Positions 16,680 to 25,395 of a DNA stretch of 64,000 nucleotides are shown piece after piece. A model generated the notes under the pieces. That model saw nothing but the letters and a program-made list of their open reading frames with translations, did no database searches and had not been told where the DNA came from. The DNA comes from Streptomyces roseirectus (GTDB taxonomy: Bacteria > Actinomycetota > Actinomycetes > Streptomycetales > Streptomycetaceae), in contig NZ_CP060828.1 in NCBI RefSeq assembly GCF_014489635.1, positions 186,001 to 250,000 on the forward strand. The letters run 5' to 3'. Positions within the stretch are counted from its first letter, which is position 1. The number at the start of each line of letters is the position of its first letter. Both the position numbers and the translations under genes were made by a program.

Positions 16680-17805
16680 GTTGCGCGCGGGGCGCGGGCT
16701 GAAGTGGTCGCGCGCCCCGGCCGGGGTGATCCCGGCGGACATCGCGGAGCTGGACTTCGCGCTGGCGCCGCCGATCCGGGCGGTGCTGTCGTCGGCGGTG
16801 GAGCGTTCGGACGTCGGCTACCCGGACTACACGGGCGGGGCTCCGGTGCGGCTGGCGGAGCTGTTCGCGGAGCGGACGCGGCGGCGGATGGGCTGGTCGC
16901 CGGAGCCGGCGCGGGTGGAGGTGTGCGCGCAGGTCGTGCAGGCGCTGTGCTGCGCGCTGCTCGCGTTCACCCGGCGCGGTGACGAGGTGCTGCTGCACTC
17001 CCCGACGTATCCGCCGTTCCTGGAGGCGGTCCGCTCGCTCGGGCGCCGTCCGCTGCTGCTGCCGGTGCGCGGGGCGGGCGTGGCGCAGTGGGCGGCGGTG
17101 GAGGGGGCGCGGCGGCTGCGGCTGGTGGTGCTGTGCCATCCGCACAATCCGACCGGTCACGTCTTCGGCCGGGCCGCGCTGGAGAGGCTGGCCGGGCTCG
17201 CGGTGCGCAGCGACGCGGTGGTGTTCGCGGACGAGATCCACGCGGAGATCGTGTATCCGGGCACGGAATTCCACTCGATCGCTTCCGTACGCGCTGCCGC
17301 CGAACGTACGATCGTGTTCACGTCGGCGGCGAAGAGTTTCAATATCGCGGGGCTGCGCTGCGCGGTCGGTCATTTCGGCGGGGCCGAGCTGCACGCGCGT
17401 TTCCGGCGGCTTCCGTGGCATCTGCGCAGCGGGGCCGGTGCGCTGGGCATCGCGGCGACGATCGCGGCCTGGGAGTCGTGCGACGACTGGCTGGACCAAT
17501 TGAGAGAACAATTGGGAACCAATCGAACCAGAGTGACGGATTTTATGTCGCATTTCGAGCAGATACGGTTCGTCCCGCCGTCCGGGACGTATCTCGCGTG
17601 GCTGGATCTTCGGGCGACACCGGCCGCGTCCGACGCTCACGGTTATTTCGCGAAGACGGCAATGATCTTCCTCCAGCCTGGTAGCGTCTTCGGCGCCTCT
17701 CTGGAGGGTTTTGTCCGAATGAATTTCGGTACCTCGGAGGAACGGCTCGATTCACTGCTGGAAAGATTCGGCCGCGCGCTCGACGGGTCCAGCGGGAAAG
17801 GATGA
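16651..17805 (+). CDS. MalY/PatB-type PLP C-S lyase or aminotransferase
   Basis: A 384-residue fold-type I PLP enzyme with [43 protein letters not shown] and the lysine segment [14 protein letters not shown]. Family members break the C-beta to S bond of cystathionine-like compounds or transaminate. Directly after an acetyltransferase/CysK-like pair, it could release a thiol from an S-conjugate, or use the substituted alanine as an amino donor or acceptor. The ATG lies inside the end of the acetyltransferase gene (29-bp overlap). The last third of the gene (about 17480-17790) is clearly less G+C-rich than its surroundings. Confidence 0.85.
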   Translation: MPLTALTDGELRAGRGLKWSRAPAGVIPADIAELDFALAPPIRAVLSSAVERSDVGYPDYTGGAPVRLAELFAERTRRRMGWSPEPARVEVCAQVVQALCCALLAFTRRGDEVLLHSPTYPPFLEAVRSLGRRPLLLPVRGAGVAQWAAVEGARRLRLVVLCHPHNPTGHVFGRAALERLAGLAVRSDAVVFADEIHAEIVYPGTEFHSIASVRAAAERTIVFTSAAKSFNIAGLRCAVGHFGGAELHARFRRLPWHLRSGAGALGIAATIAAWESCDDWLDQLREQLGTNRTRVTDFMSHFEQIRFVPPSGTYLAWLDLRATPAASDAHGYFAKTAMIFLQPGSVFGASLEGFVRMNFGTSEERLDSLLERFGRALDGSSGKG

Positions 17806-17809
17806 GGAA

Positions 17810-18502
17810 ATGAAGGTCATCGGTCTCCTCGGCGGTATGAGCTGGGAGTCGACGGCGTACTACTACCAGGAGCTCAACCGGGGAGTCCGGGAGCGTCTGG
17901 GAGGTCTGCGCTCCGCGCCCTGTGTGGTGCACTCCGTGGACTTCGCCGAGATCGAGCGGATGCAGGCGGACGGCGACTGGGTCGAGGCGGGGAAGTATCT
18001 CGCCCAGCGCGCCCACCAGTTGGAGCTGGCGGGCGCGGACTGCGTGCTGATCTGCACGAACACCATGCACCGCGTCTACGACGCCGTCCAGGAGGGGCTG
18101 GGCATCCCGGTCCTGCACCTCGCGGACGGCACCGCCGACGCGTTGCTGCGCGCGGGTGTCGGGCGGGTCGCGCTGCTGGGGACCCGTTACACGATGGAGC
18201 AGGACTTCTACCGGGACCGGCTCACGGCCCGCGGGCTCGACGTCCTGGTCCCCGAGCCGGAGGAGCGCGCCGGCGTCCACAAGATCATCTACGAGGAGCT
18301 GTGCCTCGGGCAGGTCCTGGACTCCTCGCGGGAGACGTACGTCCGCATCATCGAGGCGCTGGCCGCGCGTGGCGCCCAGGCCGTGATCTTCGGCTGCACG
18401 GAGATCGGGCTGCTGCTCGACGAGGAGACCAGCCCGCTGCCCGTCTTCGACACCACCCTCATCCACGTGCGATCGGCGCTGGACTGGGCACTGGCACCGT
18501 GA
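17810..18502 (+). CDS. Aspartate/glutamate racemase family protein
   Basis: A 230-residue cofactor-independent racemase of the Asp/Glu/hydantoin group. It begins with the signature [11 protein letters not shown], and both catalytic cysteines are visible: CTNTMHR (near residue 82) and GCTEIGLL (near residue 195). RYTMEQDFY is typical of the aspartate racemase branch. The ATG is 4 bp after the MalY stop with GAGGAA as ribosome site, and the stop overlaps the ligase start by 4 bp. A D-aspartate or D-glutamate unit therefore probably enters the product just before the ATP-grasp step. Confidence 0.9.
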   Translation: MKVIGLLGGMSWESTAYYYQELNRGVRERLGGLRSAPCVVHSVDFAEIERMQADGDWVEAGKYLAQRAHQLELAGADCVLICTNTMHRVYDAVQEGLGIPVLHLADGTADALLRAGVGRVALLGTRYTMEQDFYRDRLTARGLDVLVPEPEERAGVHKIIYEELCLGQVLDSSRETYVRIIEALAARGAQAVIFGCTEIGLLLDEETSPLPVFDTTLIHVRSALDWALAP

Positions 18503-20301
18503 CCGCGCGGGCGCACACGCACCCGCTCGACCGGCTGGACGCGGTCCTCGCGTCCCGCCGGGGGCTGCGGCTGCGCCTGGTGTGCCCCTCGCAGGAGTTC
18601 GGCGCGCGGGAGATGTCGTTCGGCGTGGGCCGCTGGCTGTCGTCCTCGCGCGGCCTGTGGGAGTCGCTGTATGTGGCCCGTGAGCCCGGCCTCGCCCTGG
18701 TCATGCTCCAGGCCCCGGCCGTCGGCGCCGGGGTCGAGGAGCATCTGCTGGGGCTCGTGCCCGCCACCCCGGCGACCGCCGCCGACCGCCGCGCGCGCCA
18801 CGCCCTGGTCGAGATCGACGACGACGGCGGACGCCACCTCGCCGAGAAGGTCCTCGCCGATCCCCGCCTGGTCGAGCGGCTGGCCCGGACCGTCGCGCTC
18901 GCGCGGCGCCACGGGCACACCGTGGAGGGGCTGGCGTGCTTCGCGTCCAGCCCCCGCACGGCCGCCCTCGCGCACGCCCTCGGCACCGGCCTCCTCGAAG
19001 CGGACGTCCACCTGCTCGCCTGGGGTCACAAGTCGGGCGGCCGGCAACTGTTCCGGGCGGCCGGCGTCCCCCATCTCCCGGGCTCCTACACCCCCGACCG
19101 CGACCTGCCGTCCCTCGCCGCCCGCCTGTGCGCCCTGGTCCGTGTCCACGGTCCCGGTCAGTGGGTCGTCAAACTCGACCACGGCTTCGGCTCCGGGCAC
19201 GGCAACGCGTACGTGACCGTCGACGGCGACCGCGCCGACGCAGTCGAGCACGCACTGCGCACCTCGCTGCGGCCGTCGGGTGCGGGGATGCGGCGGGCGG
19301 AGTTCCTGGCCCGGGTGGGCGAGTGCGGGGCGATCGTGGAACGGCACGCGGGGGACGTACGGTGCAGCCCGAGCGCGCTGGCGCACCTCGCGCCGTCCGG
19401 GCCGCCCCGCGTCGAACTCCTCGGCGCGCACGACCAGCTCGTGGGCCCCGCCGGTGACTTCCTCGGCTGCCGCCATCCCGCGCGTGCCGCGTACCGCGAC
19501 GCCGTCGAGGGCGCTTCCCTCAAGGTGTTCACCGCGCTCGCTGAGCTGGGGGTCCACGGCCACGCCGGCGTCGACTTCCTGGCCACCCGCGACGCCCTGT
19601 ACGCCGTCGAGGTCAACCTCCGTCAGACGGGCAGCACGCATCCGAACCGCACGGTGCGCGCCGTCCTGCCCCTCGCCCCCGCGCCGCCCGGCCGGCTGGT
19701 GACCCGCGACGGACGCCCGGTGCACTTCCGCGCCACCGACAGCGTGCTGTCCCCGGCGAGCAAGGGCACCTCCCCCGCGTCCCTGATCGCCGCGCTGAAC
19801 GCCTCCCCGGCGCTCCGCCTGGATCCTGGAGCGGGCCGAGGTGTCGTCCCGCACCTGTGGCCGGCCCTGGAACGGCACGGGAAGCTCGGCGCCACCGCGA
19901 TCGGCCGGTCGGCGGAGGAGTGCGACGAATTGCTGCGCGAGTTCGCCGAACTCCTGGACCGCATCGGGGAGCCCGGCGACCGGCCGCCCCGCACCGGCAC
20001 CGTCCCTCTCAGCGGCGCCGCCCTCCGCACCGGCGCAGCCCCTCTCAGCCATGCCGCCCCCCGCGTCGGCGACGCCCCCTTCAGCGACGCCGACCCACTC
20101 ACCGGCACCGCCCCCCACACCGCCGCCCCCGTCAGCGACGCCATCCCCCTCAGCGGTGCCGCCCCACTCGCCGGCGCCGTCCCGCTCACCGGCACCGCCC
20201 CCCACACCGCCACCACCCCGCTCAGCGGCGCCGCCCCCCGCGCCGCAGCGTCTCCCGTGCCCGCAGTGTCCGGGGATGATCCGCGCCCAGTATCGCCGTG
20301 A
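18499..20301 (+). CDS. PGM1-type ATP-grasp peptide ligase with repetitive C-terminal tail
   Basis: A 600-residue protein. Residues 1 to about 480 match the peptide ligases related to PGM1 of pheganomycin biosynthesis: a pre-ATP-grasp domain, a Gly-rich nucleotide loop [15 protein letters not shown], and the metal-binding strand [15 protein letters not shown]. These enzymes join an amino acid or modified amino acid to a peptide, hydrolysing ATP to ADP. The last 110 residues are low-complexity, built from units such as [16 protein letters not shown] and PVSDA; I know of no such tail in family members. The GTG overlaps the racemase stop by 4 bp. The 3' end overlaps the convergent TPR gene by 80 bp. 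It is the last gene of the rightward operon and the only clear amide-bond-forming enzyme apart from the NRPS pieces. Confidence 0.82.
   Translation: MTARAHTHPLDRLDAVLASRRGLRLRLVCPSQEFGAREMSFGVGRWLSSSRGLWESLYVAREPGLALVMLQAPAVGAGVEEHLLGLVPATPATAADRRARHALVEIDDDGGRHLAEKVLADPRLVERLARTVALARRHGHTVEGLACFASSPRTAALAHALGTGLLEADVHLLAWGHKSGGRQLFRAAGVPHLPGSYTPDRDLPSLAARLCALVRVHGPGQWVVKLDHGFGSGHGNAYVTVDGDRADAVEHALRTSLRPSGAGMRRAEFLARVGECGAIVERHAGDVRCSPSALAHLAPSGPPRVELLGAHDQLVGPAGDFLGCRHPARAAYRDAVEGASLKVFTALAELGVHGHAGVDFLATRDALYAVEVNLRQTGSTHPNRTVRAVLPLAPAPPGRLVTRDGRPVHFRATDSVLSPASKGTSPASLIAALNASPALRLDPGAGRGVVPHLWPALERHGKLGATAIGRSAEECDELLREFAELLDRIGEPGDRPPRTGTVPLSGAALRTGAAPLSHAAPRVGDAPFSDADPLTGTAPHTAAPVSDAIPLSGAAPLAGAVPLTGTAPHTATTPLSGAAPRAAASPVPAVSGDDPRPVSP
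19995..20245 (+). repeat. Degenerate short repeats coding the ligase tail
   Basis: Imperfect repeats of about 30 bp carry GGCGCCGCC, CTCAGCGGC and CACCGGCACCGCC. GGCACCGCCCCCCACACCGCC occurs twice, at about 20104 and 20191. They encode Ala/Pro/Thr/Ser-rich decapeptide-like units. The right end overlaps the 3' end of the convergent TPR gene. Confidence 0.7.
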
Positions 20302-22888
20302 ACCCGTCGAGGACGGCCCGCAGTTCGGACTCCGCCTCGGTGACCAGGCCCAGGGAGTGCAGGGCGGCCGCGTGGTTGGAGCGGGCGGACAGGGTGGACG
20401 GGTGCAGGGGGCCCCGGCGCCGCGCGAACCCCTCCAGCGCCGCCCGCAGTTCGGGTTCGGCCTCGGCGTAGCGGCCGAGCGCGTGCAGGACGACGCCCAG
20501 GTTGCCCCGGCTGGTCAGCGTCGAGGAGTGCTCGGGCCCCAGCACCCGCCCGAACCCCTCCAGGACGACCCGCTGCTCGGCCTCCGCCTGCGCCGTCTTG
20601 TCCTGCGAGAGCAGCAGCGCGGCGAGGTAGTTGCGGCTGGTCAGCGTCGAGGGGTGGTCGGGCCCGAGGAGGCGGGTGAACGCTTCGAGGACGGCCCGGT
20701 GCTCCTTCTCCGCCTCGGGCGCCCGCCCGAGCGCCTGGAGCACGACGGCGAGGTTGCACCGGCTGGTGAGCGTCGAGGGGTGGTCGGGCCCGAGCACGCG
20801 CGCGAAGTGGTCGACGACGGCCCGGTGTTCGCGCTCCGCCTCGGCGACCTTCCCCCGCGCGTGCAGCACGACGGCGAGGTTCTCCCGGCTGGTGAGCGTC
20901 GACGGGTGGTCGGGGCCCAGCACGCGCGCGTACCCCTCGTACACGGCGCGGTGCATCCGCTCGGCCTCGCCGAGGCGTTCGACGGCGTGCAGCACCAGCG
21001 TCGGGCTGCCCCGGCTGGTCAGGGCGTCGGGGTGGTCGGGGTCGAAGACGCGGGTGCTGGTGTCGAGGACGGTGTGCTGTTCGGCCTCGGCGTCCTCCAG
21101 GCGGCCCAGCGACTTGAGGACGGCGGCGGTGTTGGGCGTCGCGTCCGCCGCGTCGAGCAGCCGCTCGTAGGCCGCGAGGACGGCGCAGTGCTCGGCCTCC
21201 GCCTCGGCGGCCTGTCCGAGGTCGTGCAGCACGAAGGCGTGGTTGTTGCGGTTGGTGAGCGTGGCGGGGTGGCTCTCGCCGAGGTCGCGCATGCGGACGT
21301 CGCTGACGATCCGGTGCTGTGCCTCGGCCTCCTCCAGGCGGTCGAGGTCGCGCAGGGCGAGGGCGAGGTTGTTGCGGCTGACCAGGGTCGCGGGGTCGTC
21401 GGGTCCCAGGACGCGGACGCGGGCCTCCAGGACGGCCCGGTGTTCGGCCTCGGCCTCCCGCAGGCGGCCCAGCACGCGCAGCACGGCGGCGTGGTGGCCC
21501 CGGCTGGTCAGGGTGTCGGGGTCGTCGTCCCCCAGCGAGGCGATCCGGGTGTCGCGCACCCGCTCGTAGGCGTCCAGCGCGATGGCGTACCGGCCGTGCG
21601 CGCGGGCGATGGTCCCGATCCGCATGGTGTCGGCGGCGTCCGCGAACCCGAGGACGGTGGTGAGGACCGTGTCGGAGACCGGCGAGGCCGTCTCGTCGAC
21701 GAGGTAGTCGTACACGTCGACCGTGTCCGCGTCCACCGGGGTGAGCAGGGCCGTGGTGGTCCGGACGTCCGTCGCCCACTCCCACGCCTGCGCCAGGGCC
21801 TCGCCCGGGTAGGGGGTGCCGCCGCGCCGGGGCAGGTGGTGGACGGCCAGTTCCTCCAGGACGGCGCGCGGCAGCGGGGCGGTGACGCCGGCGCGGCGGC
21901 AGTCCACGGCGGCCGACACGAGGGCGGCGCCGCGGACGTGTTCCCCGCCGTCGCGGGCGGCGTGCCAGCGGTGCAGGAGTTCGGGGCCGGCCGACAGGTA
22001 CTCGGCGATGCCGAAGCGGTCGGCGTGGTCGAGGGCCGCCTCGATGCGGGGGTCCCAGGTGCGGGTGGCGGCGCGGTCGCGTTCCGCCGGGGAGAACATC
22101 CTCGGCAGGTCGATGCGGTGGGCGAGCGCGAGCGCGTCCAGGACCTCGCGGTTGAGGGGGCGCGAGCCGTTGTCCGTGCGCAGGTAGGTGTCGAGTTCGC
22201 CGGCGCGGATCGTGGCCAGGACGACGCGGTGCTGTCCCTTCGTGTCGAGGAACCGGGTGAGCATGTTCCGTGACAGTCCGCCCTCGCCGAGGAACCGCTC
22301 CAGGTCGTCCAGCCACAGTGCGGCGCGCGGGCTGCCGGCCGTCTGCTCGATCGCGTACGGGAGCGCCGTGCGGGTCTGCGGGGCGATCAGGGTGTGCTGC
22401 GGCAGCGTCGCGGTGAGCCCTTCGTACGCGGCCCGGGACTTGCCGGCCGTCGAGTCGCCGACGATGAGGACGAACGCGCCCGAGGCCGCGAGGTGTTCGC
22501 GCAGTTCGTCGTCGATGTCCCTGGGCACGTACGGGGGCTGGCTCGTCGTCGTGCGGCTGGTGCCGCGGCGCGCGGCGTGCACGCCGAGGCGGGTCAGTTC
22601 CGCCACGTCCCGGACGGCGGGGAGTTCGCCGCCCATGGTCAGGCAGCCGTCGCGCACGAACGCGGCGTTCTCGCGGTCCTGCTGGAACCTGTGGAGCAGG
22701 CCGTCCTTCCAGAACCCGGCGAAGACCGCCGCGATCGCCGCCAGCCCCACCGCGCTCGCGGCGATCGCCGGTGACCTCAGCCGCGCCGCCGCGAGGATCC
22801 CCGGCAGCACCACCACGACGGCCGCGCCGGTGGCCAGCAGCACGGGTCCGAGCTGTTTCGCCATGGCCCCCCGCACCGGAACACGCAC
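20222..22888 (-). CDS. Membrane-anchored NTPase with tetratricopeptide repeats
   Basis: An 888-residue protein. Two hydrophobic helices near the N-terminus (about residues 12-60) suggest membrane anchoring. A P-loop GDSTAGKSRAAYE follows near residue 145, with WLDDLERF as a Walker-B-like strand, then a STAND-like region. From about residue 450 to the end are eleven or so TPR_12-type repeats of 42 residues with the core LGPDHPSTLTSR-x-NLAVVL. Such proteins are signalling or scaffold NTPases of unknown output in Streptomyces. An ATG at 22864 is an alternative start 8 codons in. The 3' end overlaps the ligase gene tail by 80 bp. It does not look like a cluster enzyme and probably marks the cluster boundary. 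Confidence 0.78.
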   Translation of the reverse strand: MRVPVRGAMAKQLGPVLLATGAAVVVVLPGILAAARLRSPAIAASAVGLAAIAAVFAGFWKDGLLHRFQQDRENAAFVRDGCLTMGGELPAVRDVAELTRLGVHAARRGTSRTTTSQPPYVPRDIDDELREHLAASGAFVLIVGDSTAGKSRAAYEGLTATLPQHTLIAPQTRTALPYAIEQTAGSPRAALWLDDLERFLGEGGLSRNMLTRFLDTKGQHRVVLATIRAGELDTYLRTDNGSRPLNREVLDALALAHRIDLPRMFSPAERDRAATRTWDPRIEAALDHADRFGIAEYLSAGPELLHRWHAARDGGEHVRGAALVSAAVDCRRAGVTAPLPRAVLEELAVHHLPRRGGTPYPGEALAQAWEWATDVRTTTALLTPVDADTVDVYDYLVDETASPVSDTVLTTVLGFADAADTMRIGTIARAHGRYAIALDAYERVRDTRIASLGDDDPDTLTSRGHHAAVLRVLGRLREAEAEHRAVLEARVRVLGPDDPATLVSRNNLALALRDLDRLEEAEAQHRIVSDVRMRDLGESHPATLTNRNNHAFVLHDLGQAAEAEAEHCAVLAAYERLLDAADATPNTAAVLKSLGRLEDAEAEQHTVLDTSTRVFDPDHPDALTSRGSPTLVLHAVERLGEAERMHRAVYEGYARVLGPDHPSTLTSRENLAVVLHARGKVAEAEREHRAVVDHFARVLGPDHPSTLTSRCNLAVVLQALGRAPEAEKEHRAVLEAFTRLLGPDHPSTLTSRNYLAALLLSQDKTAQAEAEQRVVLEGFGRVLGPEHSSTLTSRGNLGVVLHALGRYAEAEPELRAALEGFARRRGPLHPSTLSARSNHAAALHSLGLVTEAESELRAVLDGFTAILGADHPRTLRARETLRRGGRRR

Positions 22889-22961
22889 GCCGACGTCGAC
22901 ACGAACGACTAAAACAGCGCCCGACTTCCCTGGCTAGGGCATTGCGTGACATCGGTAAAAA

Positions 22962-22981
22962 ATCACGCGTATCGGCGTGAT
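22962..22981. promoter_or_regulatory. Inverted repeat upstream of thyA
   Basis: ATCACGC-GTATCG-GCGTGAT has perfect 7-bp arms with a 6-base centre, in the divergent space between the TPR gene and thyA. Candidate operator. Confidence 0.4.
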
Positions 22982-23014
22982 GGGGGCGAGGCAGGTGGCG
23001 GGTGGGGCGGACAG

Positions 23015-23020
23015 TAGACT
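23015..23020 (+). promoter_or_regulatory. -10-like TAGACT of thyA, leaderless layout
   Basis: TAGACT fits TANNNT and ends eight bases before the GTG at 23029, so transcription would begin at or next to the start codon. No Shine-Dalgarno sequence precedes the GTG. Confidence 0.45.
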
Positions 23021-23028
23021 TCACGGTT

Positions 23029-23822
<794 letters not shown>

Positions 23823-23826
<4 letters not shown>

Positions 23827-24314
23827 ACGTCGGCATGATCTGGGCGCAGACCCCGGACGGTGTGATCGGCGCGGGCGACACGATCCCGTGGCGGCTGCCC
23901 GAGGACCTGGCGCACTTCAAGGCGACCACGCTCGGGCACCCGGTGGTGATGGGCCGCAGGACGTGGGACTCGCTGCCGCCCCGGTTCCGTCCGCTGCCCG
24001 GCCGCCGCAACATCGTGGTGACCCGCGACGCCGCCTGGTCCGCCCCGGGCGCGGAGCGCGCCCTCTCCGTGCCCGAGGCCCTGGCGCTCGCGGCGCCCTC
24101 ACCGGACGCGACGGTGTGGGTGGCCGGCGGCGGCGAGATCTACCGCGCGGCCATGGAACACGCGACGGCCCTGTCGGTCACCGAGGTCGACACGGACGTC
24201 GAGGGCGACACGTACGCCCCGGTGCCGGACGCGTCCTGGAAGGTCACCGAGGACCGGGGCTGGCAGGTGTCGACGACGGGGCTGCGGTACCGGATCCGCA
24301 TGTACGCCCGCTGA
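23823..24314 (+). CDS. folA: Dihydrofolate reductase
   Basis: DHFR reduces dihydrofolate to tetrahydrofolate with NADPH. The 163-residue protein has the classic N-terminus [32 protein letters not shown], here read from GTG at 23823, followed by [12 protein letters not shown] and the NADPH-loop [12 protein letters not shown]. Trp22, the substrate-loop Pro and the active-site acidic residue (LPEDLAHF) are in place. It is translationally coupled to thyA. It ends 10 bp before the stop of the convergent ArsR gene. Confidence 0.95.
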
Positions 24315-24324
24315 ACCCGCGCCG

Positions 24325-24672
24325 TCAGCCCTTGCGGGCGGCGCCCTCCCCCGCTCTGAGGTCGGCGAGGAGTTCCGCCTGTCCGGCGAGGACGCCGGAC
24401 AGGATCGTGCGGGCGACTCGGAGGAGTTCGGCGACGTACGGGCTGGTCAGCGAGTAGTGGACGGTGGACCCCTCTTTGCGGGTCACGACGAGGTTCGCGC
24501 GGCGCAGCACCGCCAGTTGCTGGGAGAGGTGGGCCGGTTCGATGCCGACCTCGGGAAGCATCTCGGCGACGGAGTGCTCACGCTCGCTGAGGAGTTCGAG
24601 GACCCGGATCCGGGCGGGGTGCCCGAGGGTTTTGAAGAACTCGGCCTTCAGCTGGTACAGCGGCGTACTCAC
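24325..24672 (-). CDS. ArsR/SmtB-family transcriptional regulator
   Basis: A 115-residue winged-helix repressor. It starts LYQLKAEFFKTLGHPARIRVLELL, has the recognition helix EPAHLSQQLAVLRRANLVVTRKEGSTVHY and the wing ending YSLTSPYVAELL. No ELCVCD metal site is present in the recognition region, so it is not a classical arsenic sensor. It resembles the Streptomyces group paired with SulP-type transporters. The GTG start faces the divergent ASCH remnant. The gap between them holds AACAAC-CTCGGTA-GTTGAT, an imperfect dyad that could be its operator. Regulation of the SulP gene 0.7 kb away is inference. Confidence 0.85.
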   Translation of the reverse strand: MSTPLYQLKAEFFKTLGHPARIRVLELLSEREHSVAEMLPEVGIEPAHLSQQLAVLRRANLVVTRKEGSTVHYSLTSPYVAELLRVARTILSGVLAGQAELLADLRAGEGAARKG

Positions 24673-24764
24673 CGGCCCGCCACCTCTCGTTCGTCGAACT
24701 CCATGGTAACAACCTCGGTAGTTGATGAATCCGGCAAGTGCCGGTACCGGAAAGGGGATCCGTG

Positions 24765-25040
24765 ATGGTGTGGCCGAGGGTCGGCGGTCTGCGGTCGATG
24801 GAGCTGGACACCCCGGGCGAGCTGCGGACCCGGCTGAACGCGCTCGCCCTGTCCGGTGCCAAGACCGCCACGACGGGGCTGTTCGACGACTACGCCCGTG
24901 AGGGCGAGGGCGACACGTCCCTGGCCGGCTGGCGCGCGAACCACCGCCGGTACTGGGCGGACGCGGGCACCGGGGCCGGCGACGACACGCTCGTCGTCTG
25001 TCTGGCGTTCCGGCTGCTCACGCCAGCCGGAACCCCGTGA
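24765..25040 (+). pseudogene. Shortened ASCH-domain gene (internal deletion)
   Basis: A 91-residue frame. Its N-terminal half reads like an ASCH domain start (LRTRLNALALSGAKTATTGLFDDY) and its end like an ASCH C-terminus (GDTSLAGWRANHRRYWADAG, then DTLVVCLAFRLL). ASCH proteins normally have about 140-150 residues; the central beta-barrel strands between DDY and GDTSLAGW are missing with the frame kept. The ATG at 24765 has GGGGATC nearby. The last 23 bp overlap the convergent PNPOx-like gene. Either a recent in-frame deletion or a minimal variant; loss of function is likely. Confidence 0.65.
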
Positions 25041-25395
25041 CGGTCTGCGGGCGCAGCCGTACGAGGGTGTCGTGGGGGCCGTGCGTCCAGCCCGCCAGCG
25101 TGCGGCGGTAGTGGGCCACCTCGTCGGCCTGCGTGACCGTCTCCACGGGCCCTGCGACGGTGACGCTCCAGCCGGTGCCGGTCGCCGCGCGCACCTCGTC
25201 CGCGTGGTAGGTCGCCGTGGCGGGCACGGCGCTCGCCTGGACGGGGGTGCGGACGACGAGGCGGCCGGACTCCCACGCGTGCCGGGCCGGGCGGACGACG
25301 GTGACATCGCGCACGGTGTAGACGAGGCGGCCGGTGGGGGCGCCCTGGAGGAGCCAGAGGGCTTCGGGGCCGGAGATCTCGGTCATCTGGGTCAT
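25018..25395 (-). CDS. Pyridoxamine 5'-phosphate oxidase-like flavin-binding protein
   Basis: A 125-residue split-barrel protein. It opens TEISGPEALWLLQGAPTGRLVYTV, continues through RPARHAWESGRLVVRT and AATGTGWSVTVAGPVETV, and ends LVRLRPQTVTGFRL, the usual plan of the Streptomyces PNPOx-like group that binds FMN or F420. The reaction is unknown. The ATG at 25395 overlaps the stop of the SulP gene by 4 bp, so the two are coupled. It could be a redox accessory of the transporter operon. Confidence 0.78.
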   Translation of the reverse strand: MTQMTEISGPEALWLLQGAPTGRLVYTVRDVTVVRPARHAWESGRLVVRTPVQASAVPATATYHADEVRAATGTGWSVTVAGPVETVTQADEVAHYRRTLAGWTHGPHDTLVRLRPQTVTGFRLA

